A DNA stretch of 64,000 nt from VRUE01 sp963715625 (lineage in GTDB: Bacteria; Actinomycetota; Thermoleophilia; Solirubrobacterales; 70-9): assembly GCA_963715625.1 (NCBI GenBank), contig OY970260.1, forward strand, positions 434,001-498,000, given 5' to 3'. The notes beneath the pieces were generated by a model. The model was not told the DNA's origin. It ran no database searches and was given only the letters and a program-made list of their open reading frames with translations. Every line of letters begins with the position of its first letter. Position 1 is the first letter of the stretch. Positions 1-7,925 of this stretch are shown here, piece after piece. Both the position numbers and the translations under genes were made by a program.

Positions 1-11
1 ACGGTCGGTCA

Positions 12-1472
12 TCAGGCGGCCAGGCTATAGGTGCTGGGGTCCAGGCGCGCGGTGCGGCGACGGTAGGCGCTCCAGGTCCAGGGCCAGTTGCTGGGGTCGT
101 TGCCGTCCTCGTCGACGTACCAGTTGGTGCAGCCGCTGTGCCAGACGCTCTTGGAGAGCGCGGCGCGCAGCTCGCGGTCGAACTCCTCGGCCGCCTCGCG
201 GCGGATCTCGATCCGCCGCGCCGCGGCCCGCTCCATCTCCCGCAGCGCCGCCAGCACGTGGCCGATCCCGCACTCGAGCGTGTTGACGACCGAGCCGGTG
301 CCGCCGTTCGTGTTGGGCCCGTAGAGCAGGAACATGTTGGGAAAGCCGGGAACGCTGAGGCCCAGGTAGGCGCGCGGGACCTTCACCCACTCCTCGCGCA
401 GGGTGCGGCCGCCGCGGCCGGCGATCTCCATCGGGGCGACGAAGTCATGGCTGGCGAAACCGGTGGCGAGGACGAGCACGTCGGCGGAACGCTCGATGCC
501 GGTCGCATCGCGGATGCCGCCCGGCACGATCGTCTCGATCCCCTCGGCGACCAGCTCGACGTTGGGCTGCGTGAGGGTCGGGTACCACTCGTCGGTCAGC
601 ATGATCCGCTTGCACCCGATCTCGTCGCTCGGGGTCACCTTGCTGCGCAGGCCGGGATCCGAGATCGCGCTCTCGATCTGGCGCCTGCCGATCGCGCGCA
701 AGACGGGGAGAAGCCAGCGCTGGCGGGTCATCGCCGCCGCGCCGAACTCGTTGAAGGCGAAGACCAGCGCCCGGTCGAGCCGGTGCAGGAGCGGGGAGCG
801 CTTGAAGAGGGCACGCATGCGCGGCGAGTACTCGAAGTCCCCCTTGGGGAAGGTCCAGCCGGGCGAGCGCTGGTAGACGTCGAGCCGGGCGACCTCGGGC
901 TGGATCGCCGGCACGACCTGGATCGCGCTGCAGCCGGTGCCGATCACGGCGACGCGCTTGTCGGCGAGCTCGATGTCGTGGCGCCACTCGGCGGTGTGGA
1001 AGGCCGGGCCCCCGAAGCTCTCCAGGCCGGAGAGCGGCGGCACTTTCGGCACCGAGAGCTGCCCGCAGGCGGCGATCAGCACGTCGGCCTCGTGCGGCCC
1101 GGCGCTCGTCTCCAACCTCCAGCGGCCGCGCTCCTCGTCCCAGGCCGCGCTCCTCACCTCGGTGCCGGTGCGGACCTTCTCGAGCACGCCGAAGCGGCGG
1201 GCAACGCCCTCGACGTAGGCCTGGATCTCCGGCCCGGGCGCGTAGCGCCGCGACCAGCTGTTGGGGGCGAAGGAGAACTCGTAGAGGTGGGAGGGGATGT
1301 CGCAGGCGGCGCCCGGGTAGGTGTTCGCCTGCCAGACCCCGCCCACCCGCTCGGCCTTCTCGAAGACCGTGACGTCCTCGCAGCCCTCGCGCTTCAGCAT
1401 CGCAGCGGCGCCGACGCCGCCGAAGCCGCCGCCGACGATCGCGATCGAGGGCCCGGTCCTACTCAACGCCAA
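12..1472 (-). CDS. Flavin-dependent monooxygenase, Baeyer-Villiger type
   Basis: 486 aa. An N-terminal FAD-binding Rossmann motif (GGGFGG, residues 14-19), a second NADPH-binding motif (GTGCSAIQ, about 178-185) and the FxGxxxHxxxW fingerprint at residues 153-163 are visible, which is the class B flavoprotein monooxygenase signature. Such enzymes use NADPH and O2 to oxygenate ketones or other small organics in the cytosol; the substrate cannot be told. The start is a TTG that overlaps the 3' end of the upstream enoyl-CoA hydratase gene by 14 nt, so the two are probably co-translated. Association with a hydratase and a thiolase suggests degradation of a ketone or alicyclic compound. Family call is firm, substrate is not. 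Confidence 0.88.
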   Translation of the reverse strand: MALSRTGPSIAIVGGGFGGVGAAAMLKREGCEDVTVFEKAERVGGVWQANTYPGAACDIPSHLYEFSFAPNSWSRRYAPGPEIQAYVEGVARRFGVLEKVRTGTEVRSAAWDEERGRWRLETSAGPHEADVLIAACGQLSVPKVPPLSGLESFGGPAFHTAEWRHDIELADKRVAVIGTGCSAIQVVPAIQPEVARLDVYQRSPGWTFPKGDFEYSPRMRALFKRSPLLHRLDRALVFAFNEFGAAAMTRQRWLLPVLRAIGRRQIESAISDPGLRSKVTPSDEIGCKRIMLTDEWYPTLTQPNVELVAEGIETIVPGGIRDATGIERSADVLVLATGFASHDFVAPMEIAGRGGRTLREEWVKVPRAYLGLSVPGFPNMFLLYGPNTNGGTGSVVNTLECGIGHVLAALREMERAAARRIEIRREAAEEFDRELRAALSKSVWHSGCTNWYVDEDGNDPSNWPWTWSAYRRRTARLDPSTYSLAA

Positions 1473-2376
1473 AGCCCCCCAGGCCGAAGTCGCCGAAGGG
1501 CTCGTCGCGCTCGCGCACCGCCTCCTTGAAGCCCGCCTCGGCGGCGCGGCGGACGAATGCGTGGCCCTCCTCGGTGTGGCGGGCGATGCCGTCGAAGAAG
1601 GTGCCGAGCAGCTGGGTCTGGTGCAGGCCCTGGGCGTAGAGGCTCTGGTTGACCAGCATCTTCATCATCACCAGCTGGTTGAGCGGCATCCGGGCGACGC
1701 GCTCCAGCAGCGCCTCGAAGCGCTCGTCCAGCTCGGCGGGGGGCGCAGCCTCCGTCGCCAGCCCCCACTCCGCCGCCTGCTCGCCGGTCAGCGAGTCGCC
1801 GGTGAGGAGCAGGCGCTTGGCCCGCATCGGCCCGACCCGGGCGGCCCAGAGCGCCGTCGTCGGCGAGCCCCAGACCCGCGCCGGCGGGTAGCCGATCTTG
1901 GCGTCGGTGCCGACAACCAGCAGGTCCGAGCAGAGCGCCATGTCGGTGCCCCCGGCGACGCAGTAGCCGTGCACCTTGCAGAGCACCGGCTTCTCGGAGT
2001 GAAAGAGGCTCATGAAGCCGCGCACGTTGCGCCACATGAACTGGAAGTCGGTGACCGGGTCCCAGTTCGACTCGGGCGCGTGGTTGGCGGCGATCACGGC
2101 CGGGTCGAGCGGCGACCCGGCCGGCGCCTCCACCCCGCCGAGCTCGCTCATCTCCCCCTCGGCCGAGGCGACGAGGTCATAGCCCCCGCAGAACCCGCTG
2201 CCGTTCCCCACCAGGGCAATGACGTGAACGGCGGGATCGAGATTCGCCCGCTCCACGCAAGCCGCGATCTCGGCCGGCATCCGCGGCGTGATCCCGTTCC
2301 CCCGCCCAGGCCGATTCAGCGTAATGCGAGCAACCCGGCCCTCGGTCTCGTAGGTCAGTGTTTCCACGGATTCCAA
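1459..2376 (-). CDS. Enoyl-CoA hydratase/isomerase family protein
   Basis: 305 aa crotonase-fold protein. The N-terminus VARITLNRP (about residues 15-23) and the GNGSGFCGGYDL segment that forms the first oxyanion-hole strand are typical, followed by the second oxyanion segment around GYCVAGGTDMAL. It is longer than the usual 260 aa because of an insertion after the first oxyanion segment. The family hydrates or isomerises acyl-CoA thioesters in beta-oxidation-like routes. It lies downstream of a thiolase and overlaps the monooxygenase gene that follows. The exact acyl-CoA substrate is unknown. Confidence 0.85.
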   Translation of the reverse strand: MESVETLTYETEGRVARITLNRPGRGNGITPRMPAEIAACVERANLDPAVHVIALVGNGSGFCGGYDLVASAEGEMSELGGVEAPAGSPLDPAVIAANHAPESNWDPVTDFQFMWRNVRGFMSLFHSEKPVLCKVHGYCVAGGTDMALCSDLLVVGTDAKIGYPPARVWGSPTTALWAARVGPMRAKRLLLTGDSLTGEQAAEWGLATEAAPPAELDERFEALLERVARMPLNQLVMMKMLVNQSLYAQGLHQTQLLGTFFDGIARHTEEGHAFVRRAAEAGFKEAVRERDEPFGDFGLGGFGVE

Positions 2377-2384
2377 CTTACGTC

Positions 2385-2490
2385 GTCTGACGCGATCTGA
2401 CCAAGCAGATCAAGGACGCAGGGAGCGAAGCGTGCTTCTGCACGTGAGCGACCGAGGACGCCGATATGCGCCGGTCAGATCGCGTCAGAC
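2385..2490. repeat. 106-bp inverted-repeat element at thiolase stop codon
   Basis: Two perfect 18-nt inverted arms (2385-2402 and 2473-2490) enclose about 70 nt. The right arm contains the last base pairs and stop codon of the thiolase gene, so the arm on the far side is an inverted copy of the thiolase 3' end. The loop itself holds a small GAAGC/GCTTC hairpin. It lies between two genes of the same direction and could end or attenuate transcription or protect the upstream mRNA. Confidence 0.75.
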
Positions 2491-3642
2491 CCGTTCGACG
2501 AGCATTGCCTTGCCTTGTCCCCCCGCGACGCACATGGTCTCGATGCCGACCTGGAGGTCGTCGGTCTCCAGGACGTTGAGCAGGGTGCCCATGATGCGGG
2601 CGCCGGTCATGCCGAAGGGGTGGCCGAGGGCGATCGCGCCGCCGTGGGTGTTCAGCTTCTCCAGCGGGATGTCGCACTCGTCCATGATCGGGATCACCTG
2701 GGCGGCGAAGGCCTCGTTGAGCTCCACCGTGTCGACGTCGTCGATCGTCATCCCGGCCCGGTCGAGCACCTTCTTGACGGCGCCGATCGGGGCGACGCCC
2801 ATGTACTCGGGCTCGTTGCCCCAGGTGGCGGCGGTGACGATGCGGGCGCGCGGGGTGAGGCCGAGCTCCTTGGCCCTGGTGTCGCTCATCAGCAGCACCG
2901 CGGCGGCGCCGTCGTTGAGCGGGCAGGAGTTGCCGGCGGTGACCCCGCCGCCGCCAAAGGCCTCGGGCAGTTCGGAGAGCTTCTCCAGCGTCGAGGAGGC
3001 GCGCGGGCCGTCGTCCTTGGCGACCTCGGTGCCGTCGGGCAGCTTCACCGGGACGATCTCGCGGTCGAAGAAGCCGTCCTCCTGCGACTTCACCGCCAGT
3101 TCCTGTGAGCGCTGCGCGAACTTGTCCATGTCGGCCCGGCTGACCTCGTATTTTTCTGCGACGTTGACGGCGGTCTTGCCCATCTCGATGTAGGCGTTGG
3201 GCTGGCCGTCGTTGCCCTGGAGGTTGGGGTTCTGGTCGGCGACGCCGGCCGGCTCGGTGCGCTCGTTGTAGCGGCTCACCCACTCGACCCCGGCGGCGAT
3301 GTAGACGTCGCCCTCGCCGGCCTTGATCGCGTTGCCCGCGTGGCGGATCGCGTCGAGGCTGGATGAGCAGTAGCGCGAGACGGTGACCCCGTTGACCTCC
3401 TGCGGCAGCTTCTCGGAGAGCAGCGAGACGATCCGGCCGATGTTGAACGCCTGCAGGCCCTGCGGCATGCCGCAGCCGCAGAAGAGGTCTTCGACCGAGG
3501 CGGGGTCGACCTCGGGGTTGCGCTCGAGCAGCTGGTCGACGACGTGGGCCGCCGTCTCGTCGGGGCGCAGTTGGGCCAGTGAGCCCTTGAAGGCACGGCC
3601 GATGGGGGTGCGGACGGTGTCGACGATGACTGCCTCGGGCAT
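2485..3642 (-). CDS. fadA: Acetyl-CoA C-acyltransferase (thiolase)
   Basis: 385 aa thiolase. The acyl-accepting cysteine is Cys92 in SRYCSSSLD, the catalytic histidine is His341 in GHPFG, and the second cysteine is Cys371 in CVAGGQGKA. These three residues complete the thiolase active site. The reaction is thiolytic cleavage of 3-ketoacyl-CoA (or its reverse). Length equals that of degradative FadA-type thiolases. An AGGAGAA ribosome site stands before the ATG. With the downstream hydratase and monooxygenase it forms a likely catabolic operon; a palindromic element covers its stop codon. The symbol is by family and is approximate. Confidence 0.9.
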   Translation of the reverse strand: MPEAVIVDTVRTPIGRAFKGSLAQLRPDETAAHVVDQLLERNPEVDPASVEDLFCGCGMPQGLQAFNIGRIVSLLSEKLPQEVNGVTVSRYCSSSLDAIRHAGNAIKAGEGDVYIAAGVEWVSRYNERTEPAGVADQNPNLQGNDGQPNAYIEMGKTAVNVAEKYEVSRADMDKFAQRSQELAVKSQEDGFFDREIVPVKLPDGTEVAKDDGPRASSTLEKLSELPEAFGGGGVTAGNSCPLNDGAAAVLLMSDTRAKELGLTPRARIVTAATWGNEPEYMGVAPIGAVKKVLDRAGMTIDDVDTVELNEAFAAQVIPIMDECDIPLEKLNTHGGAIALGHPFGMTGARIMGTLLNVLETDDLQVGIETMCVAGGQGKAMLVERV

Positions 3643-3722
3643 GCGGGGTTCTCCTTGGGGCTGGGGTCGGAAAGTGCGGGCCGCAGGGTAATCGATCGGC
3701 GACCTCCTCTAAGTTAGGGGCG

Positions 3723-4112
3723 ATGTCGCTGGACGGGCTGCGGGCATGGATCGGCGTGGTGGAGCGCAAGCTCACCATGCGCACGCGCGTCTTCCTCGTC
3801 CTCGTCGCGATCGCCATCGGCGCCGGCGGCGCCGGCATCTACCTCGCGATCGACGCTCACGACAGCGCGGTGAGCGAGGCCGACCTCCAGGCGGTGCGGG
3901 ACGAACTGGCAGCGAGCGCGGCCGAGACGGCCGGAGGCGACCTCACCCAGCTCGAAACCGAAGTCGAGTCCCTTCAGGCAGAGGTCGACGCCCTGCAGAG
4001 CGAACGGGACGCCGGCCAGAGCGAACAGGGCACCGGCAAGAGCGAGCAGGGCACCGGCGAGAAGGGTGCCGCGAGCGCCCCAGAGGAATCCGCAGGGAAC
4101 GCCAAGAAGTAG
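3723..4112 (+). CDS. Membrane-anchored coiled-coil protein, hypothetical
   Basis: 129 aa. One predicted membrane segment lies at about residues 22-43 (VFLVLVAIAIGAGGAGIYLA), followed by a heptad-like acidic coiled coil (about 50-95) and a low-complexity tail rich in Gly, Ser, Glu and Lys with the repeat SEQGTGK/SEQGTGE. The likely topology is a short cytosolic N-terminus, one membrane helix and an external rod. No known domain is recognised. It is transcribed alone, divergently from the thiolase gene. A perfect 24-bp palindrome starts 4 nt after its stop. Confidence 0.6.
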   Translation: MSLDGLRAWIGVVERKLTMRTRVFLVLVAIAIGAGGAGIYLAIDAHDSAVSEADLQAVRDELAASAAETAGGDLTQLETEVESLQAEVDALQSERDAGQSEQGTGKSEQGTGEKGAASAPEESAGNAKK

Positions 4113-4115
4113 TGC

Positions 4116-4139
4116 ATTTCGTGCGAATTCGCACGAAAT
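4116..4139. promoter_or_regulatory. Perfect 24-bp palindrome, candidate operator
   Basis: The sequence reads the same on both strands over 24 bp (half-site ATTTCGTGCGAA). It has no loop and no T-run, so it resembles a dimer-binding operator more than a terminator. It lies about 100 bp upstream of the small zinc-ribbon gene at 4236, whose promoter region would follow it. The bound regulator is unknown. Confidence 0.5.
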
Positions 4140-4235
4140 CGCCCCTTCGCGTCCCCCCGCTGCGTTACATTCGCCGCAATTCGATCTCGCGCACACCGCG
4201 AGCTCTGCCGTCTAGGCAGTGAAAGGAGGGCTCCG

Positions 4236-4379
4236 ATGCCCGAGGGTTACTGCGTCAAGGAGCGCAAGAAGGTCGAGATCAAAGATGCCAAGCAGGTGAC
4301 GATGAAGAACGGTCGCCCAGCGATCCAAGGCACTTGCCCCGACTGCGGCACCAAGATCTTCAAGATCGGCAAACTCTAG
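4236..4379 (+). CDS. Small zinc-ribbon-like protein, DUF5679 type
   Basis: 47 aa. An AAAGGAGGG ribosome-binding site stands directly upstream of the ATG, one of the best in the window, implying high translation. The protein has one CPDC motif (residues 34-37) plus a Cys at position 6, with the layout I know from DUF5679 proteins (YCVK...KNGRPAIQGTCPDCGTKIFKIG). A metal-binding or nucleic-acid-binding role is likely but unproven. It ends before the convergent acyltransferase gene. Confidence 0.75.
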   Translation: MPEGYCVKERKKVEIKDAKQVTMKNGRPAIQGTCPDCGTKIFKIGKL

Positions 4380-4401
4380 GAGGGACTGGCGAAACCCCCG
4401 C

Positions 4402-5025
4402 CTAGGAAAGCGGCGAAGACTGAGAGCGCTCACGGCCGGGCCCGGCCGGCGGCACGAGCTGGCGAATCTCGGCAAGCAGCCGGGCCGCCAGCTCGGTGGG
4501 CTCCTCACCCGGCTGGGCCTGGCCGCCGGCAGGCTCGAAGAAGCGGGTGCTTACCCTCGGGCGCCGGGGGAAGCGCGTGTAACCGGTCGTGCCCTCGATC
4601 GCGACGCAGACGAGCTTTGCCTCGGGGACCTCGAGCGCGAGGCGGCCCACCCCGCTGCGCGCCCGCAGGGCCTTGCCGCGTGAGCGGGTCCCCTCCGGGA
4701 AGACGCCGATGCAGGCGCCACGGCGCAGTTCCGCGATCGCCCGCGCCAGGGCATCGGCGTCCCCTGCACCCCGCTCGATCGGTATCTGGCCCATGCCGTC
4801 GAGGATCGGGCCCAGGCCGCGAACCTTCCAGAGGTCGGATTTCGCCAGCGCCTTGATCTGGCGCCGCCGGATTGCGGCGACGCCAACCGTTACCGGGTCC
4901 CAGTGGCTGTCGTGATTGCCGACGACCAGCACCGGCCCGCTCTCGGGCAAGGCGTCGAGCCCCTCGACCCGAAGCCGGCCCCACAGCGCCCCCGGCCGGC
5001 ACACCGCCATCGCCGTCCTGTACAT
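4402..5025 (-). CDS. plsC: 1-acyl-sn-glycerol-3-phosphate acyltransferase family
   Basis: 207 aa from the chosen ATG. The NHxxxxD catalytic motif is at residues 37-43 (NHDSHWD) and the substrate-binding FPEGTRS motif at 109-115, the hallmarks of PlsC/LPLAT acyltransferases that acylate lysophosphatidate at the membrane. The frame stays open upstream to 5205, but those 60 residues look non-coding and contain a Crp-like palindrome, so the internal ATG is preferred. It is convergent with the DUF5679 gene. The exact acyl acceptor cannot be read from sequence. Confidence 0.82.
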   Translation of the reverse strand: MYRTAMAVCRPGALWGRLRVEGLDALPESGPVLVVGNHDSHWDPVTVGVAAIRRRQIKALAKSDLWKVRGLGPILDGMGQIPIERGAGDADALARAIAELRRGACIGVFPEGTRSRGKALRARSGVGRLALEVPEAKLVCVAIEGTTGYTRFPRRPRVSTRFFEPAGGQAQPGEEPTELAARLLAEIRQLVPPAGPGRERSQSSPLS

Positions 5026-5142
5026 CGGGCTCGGCTCCCGCAACGGCGGGCCGAGCCCGATGCCCTCGCCTGCTTGCGCCGCCGCCTCCACGGGGGCGGA
5101 CCGTACTCGATCCCCGCCGCTCTCCGGCAAAGCTCCGCCAAA

Positions 5143-5156
5143 GTGATCGATGTCAC
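5143..5156. promoter_or_regulatory. Candidate Crp/Fnr-family binding site
   Basis: The sequence GTGA-TCGATG-TCAC fits the GTGA-N6-TCAC core of Crp/Fnr-family operators. It lies between the divergent acyltransferase gene (start 5025) and the PAS-domain gene (start 5250), in a position to control either. This is a short match in GC-rich DNA and could be chance. Confidence 0.35.
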
Positions 5157-5249
5157 GTAGTCGGAGGGGGCGGCAGTCGAAGGTAAGCGTCTCGCTTCTG
5201 CGCACATCCGCGCAACAACCCTCGGCTGTGCCAATCCCAACGATCTAAA

Positions 5250-5666
5250 GTGTCAACTGTGACGCAGAAGCCACTCGAGCTGATCCTGGCTCGCAACCTG
5301 ATGTCTGCGCTCTCGACGCCGGCCTTCCTGGTCGACGAGGGTGGCGTCCTCGTCTTCTACAACGAAGCCGCCGGGATGCTGCTCGGCAAGCGCTTCGAGG
5401 AGCTGGGGACGGTCGGGCCGCAGGAGTGGGGGTCGCTCTTCGGGCCCTTCGACGAACACGGCAACCCGATCCCCTACGACGAGCTGCCGCTCGTCGTCGC
5501 GGTCCGCAACGGCAGGCCCGCACACGCGGTCTTCGAGATCGGCTCCGCCGACGGCGCCCGCCACCGCGTCGAGGCCTCGGCCTTTCCGATCCTCACCGCG
5601 CACGGCTCGCAGGGCGCGATCGCGGTGTTCTGGCCCGCTGGCTCGAGCAACGGGGTAGGGCGCTGA
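5250..5666 (+). CDS. PAS-domain protein
   Basis: 138 aa, starting at GTG (an internal GTG four codons on is an alternative). The segment PAFLVDEGGVLVFYNEAAGMLLGK (split here as residues about 24-47) is a PAS-fold core, and the rest of the protein covers one PAS domain with no attached kinase, HTH or GGDEF domain. Single PAS proteins act as sensors or partners for other signalling proteins. The stop is only 1 nt before the start of the metallo-hydrolase gene, so the two are one transcription unit. Confidence 0.72.
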   Translation: MSTVTQKPLELILARNLMSALSTPAFLVDEGGVLVFYNEAAGMLLGKRFEELGTVGPQEWGSLFGPFDEHGNPIPYDELPLVVAVRNGRPAHAVFEIGSADGARHRVEASAFPILTAHGSQGAIAVFWPAGSSNGVGR

Positions 5667-5667
5667 G

Positions 5668-6549
5668 ATGAAGGTCAAGCTCTGGGGCACACGCGGGTCG
5701 ATCCCCACCCCAGGGCCGGAGACGATCCGCTACGGCGGCAACACCTCCTGCGTCGGCGTCACGCTCTCCGACGGTTCGATGCTGGCACTCGACGCCGGCA
5801 CGGGCATCCGCAGCCTCGGCCTCGGCCTCGCCGCCGAGCCGGCCCGGCTCCACATCCTGCTCACGCACCTCCACCTCGACCACATCCAGGGGCTGGTCTT
5901 CTTCGCCCCGGCCTTCCGCGCCCAGACCGAGATCGTCATCTGGGGGCCTGCCTCGCCCGAGGCCTCGCTGCGCGACCGCATCGCCCGCTACATCTCGGCC
6001 CCGCTCTCGCCGGTCGAGGTGCGCGAGCTGCCCTGCGACGTCTCCTTCCGGCACTGCCCGGAGGCCGAGTGGGAGATCGGCCCGGCGCGGATCCGTGCCG
6101 CCTCCGTCGCCCATCGCGGCCCTACCCTCGGCTACAGGATCGACGACGGCGATTCCTCGCTCGCCTACATCCCAGACCACGAGCCGGCGCTCGGCGCCGA
6201 CATCGACGCGCTCGAGGAGGACTGGATCTCCGGCCTTGGCCTGGCCCGCAACGCCTCGTTGCTGATCCACGACGGCCAGTACACGGACGCGGAGTACCCG
6301 GACCACATCGGCTGGGGGCACTCCTCGCTCACGCACGCGGTCTCCTTCTCTCGCCGTGCGGGCGCCGATCGCACCCTCCTCTTCCACCACGACCCGATGC
6401 ACTCCGACGCGCAGCTCGACGCACTGAGCCGGGCCGCCGCGGAGCGCTGGGCGGAGATCGGCGGCACCGAGGACGGAATGGGCCTTGCGGCCGAGGGTGC
6501 GGAGCACCAGCTGGCAGCGCGGGCGGGCAGCGCCGCTTCTGCAACCTGA
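5668..6549 (+). CDS. MBL-fold metallo-hydrolase, phosphodiesterase-like
   Basis: 293 aa. The N-terminus MKVKLWGTRGSIPTPG and the metal-binding HLHLDH motif (residues 67-72) are typical of the metallo-beta-lactamase subgroup that includes cyclic-nucleotide and phosphonate-type phosphodiesterases. Further metal ligands are probably the HRG near residue 150, the IPDHE aspartate and the FHHDP histidines. It binds two metal ions and works in the cytosol. Tight linkage to the PAS gene points to signal-controlled hydrolysis. The substrate is unknown. Confidence 0.8.
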   Translation: MKVKLWGTRGSIPTPGPETIRYGGNTSCVGVTLSDGSMLALDAGTGIRSLGLGLAAEPARLHILLTHLHLDHIQGLVFFAPAFRAQTEIVIWGPASPEASLRDRIARYISAPLSPVEVRELPCDVSFRHCPEAEWEIGPARIRAASVAHRGPTLGYRIDDGDSSLAYIPDHEPALGADIDALEEDWISGLGLARNASLLIHDGQYTDAEYPDHIGWGHSSLTHAVSFSRRAGADRTLLFHHDPMHSDAQLDALSRAAAERWAEIGGTEDGMGLAAEGAEHQLAARAGSAASAT

Positions 6550-6595
6550 GTGCCAGAAACAACCGAGTTGCGAAGCCGCGCTACCCTGCGACGCG

Positions 6596-7210
6596 ATGTC
6601 GTCGAGCCCGGGAATCGACGCGGCGGTCGAAAGATCCGACCTGGTCAGGGACGCGCTGGAGCTCGCGCGGCAGGCGCACGCGGGGCAGCTCCGCCGCGGC
6701 AGCGACGGCCGTCCCTACATAGAGCACCCGGTCGCAGTCGCCGAACTGCTGCTCGAGCACCGCTACCGGGACGAGGTGGTGGCTGCGGCGCTGCTCCACG
6801 ACGTGGTCGAGAAGAGCGAGACGGACGCAGCGGAGGTGCGGGAGCGCTTCGGCGACGCGGTCGGAGACCTGGTCGAGGCGCTGACCGAAGACGAGACCAT
6901 CCCCGCCTACGAGGACCGCAAGGAGGAGCACCGCTGGCGCGTGGCCAAAACGGGCCCGGAGGCGCTGGCGATCTTCGCCGCCGACAAACTGACCAACGTG
7001 ATGATGCTGCGCGAGGCCTACGCGCTGATCGCCGAGAACGTAAGCGAAGAACTCGCCGTCTCGCTTGACCTGAAGATCTACGTTTGGGAGTTCGACCTCG
7101 AAATGCTCTTCGACGAGGCGCCCGACATGAAGCTCACCGAACAGCTCGCCGACGAGATGGTCGGCCTCTGGGGCGATCGCTTCAGGGCCGTTCGCTCCTC
7201 GTCAGACTGA
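6596..7210 (+). CDS. HD-domain phosphohydrolase, RelA/SpoT-hydrolase-like
   Basis: 204 aa. The pattern AHAGQLRRG...YIEHPVAVAELL followed by AALLHDVVEKSE and, later, ADKLTNV matches the HD hydrolase domain of RelA/SpoT and Mesh1 proteins, which remove the 3'-diphosphate of (p)ppGpp. There is no synthetase, TGS or ACT domain, so this is a stand-alone small hydrolase. The ATG at 6596 is chosen because homology begins there; the frame is open further upstream. Role in alarmone turnover is inferred. Confidence 0.75.
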   Translation: MSSSPGIDAAVERSDLVRDALELARQAHAGQLRRGSDGRPYIEHPVAVAELLLEHRYRDEVVAAALLHDVVEKSETDAAEVRERFGDAVGDLVEALTEDETIPAYEDRKEEHRWRVAKTGPEALAIFAADKLTNVMMLREAYALIAENVSEELAVSLDLKIYVWEFDLEMLFDEAPDMKLTEQLADEMVGLWGDRFRAVRSSSD

Positions 7211-7247
7211 GCCGCGCCAAGGGCAAGCGCGTAGGATCGGCCGTCGC

Positions 7248-7925
7248 ATGGGACGGCTGGCGGTGATTCTGGGCAGCAACGGGCTCGGGCCGGCAGGGGA
7301 GGACGTGGCGGCCACCGCGGCCGGGCACGGCGCCCAAGTGCTGCAGCGCCACGACGGCCGCGGCGCCTACACGCTTCCCCACCGCATCGATCACATCGCC
7401 AACTTCCGCTCCCTCGTCGACCGGGGCTGCGACCGGGTGCTGGCGATCGGCTCGGTCGGCTCCCTGCACGCGGAGCTGCCGGTCGGGAGCTTCGTCTGCC
7501 CCGACGACTTCATCGCGCTGCAGCTCGGGCTGAGCGCGATCGAGGACGTGCGGGCGCACCGGCCGCCCGGCTTCGACCGCGGGTGGCGCGAGCGTGTCCT
7601 CTCGGCCTGGCGGGACGCAGGCGCGGGCGATCTGCGCGACGGCGGCGTCTACTGGCAGGCGATAGGCCCGCGCTTCGAGACGCCGGCCGAGATCCAGCTG
7701 ATCGCCGCGCACGCCGACCTGGTCGGGATGACGATCGCCTCGGAGTGCGTGGTGGCCGGCGAGCTCGGGCTTGCCTATGCGGCCGTCTGCATCGTCGACA
7801 ACCTCGCCAACGGCGTCGGGCCCGACGAGCTCAGCGTCGAGGAGATGGAACGCCACCGCGGCGCAAATGTCGCCCGGCTCGGCGACGCGATCGACGCGAC
7901 GCTGCCCCGCCTGGCCGATGGCTGA
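7248..7925 (+). CDS. Purine nucleoside phosphorylase / MTAP family
   Basis: 225 aa. The phosphate-binding glycine-rich start, the segment LAIGSVGSLHAELPVG and the substrate motifs GPRFETPAE and VGMTIASE are those of trimeric PNP/MTA phosphorylases, which split purine nucleosides or methylthioadenosine with phosphate. It is somewhat shorter than the usual 260-280 aa because the N-terminal region is trimmed. The next reading frame starts inside its final codons (ATGGCTGA), which indicates translational coupling. PNP and MTAP activity cannot be separated by eye. Confidence 0.82.
   Translation: MGRLAVILGSNGLGPAGEDVAATAAGHGAQVLQRHDGRGAYTLPHRIDHIANFRSLVDRGCDRVLAIGSVGSLHAELPVGSFVCPDDFIALQLGLSAIEDVRAHRPPGFDRGWRERVLSAWRDAGAGDLRDGGVYWQAIGPRFETPAEIQLIAAHADLVGMTIASECVVAGELGLAYAAVCIVDNLANGVGPDELSVEEMERHRGANVARLGDAIDATLPRLADG

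Noticed and set aside
138..1529. Very long open frames opposite the monooxygenase and many other genes (for example 8198-10597 and 13595-16732)
   Set aside because: They have arginine-, alanine- and proline-rich shadow composition, span several real genes and carry no domain motifs; they result from high GC, where stops are rare.
4402..5205. Longer form of the acyltransferase starting at 5205
   Set aside because: The first 60 residues do not resemble the family and overlap a probable promoter region.
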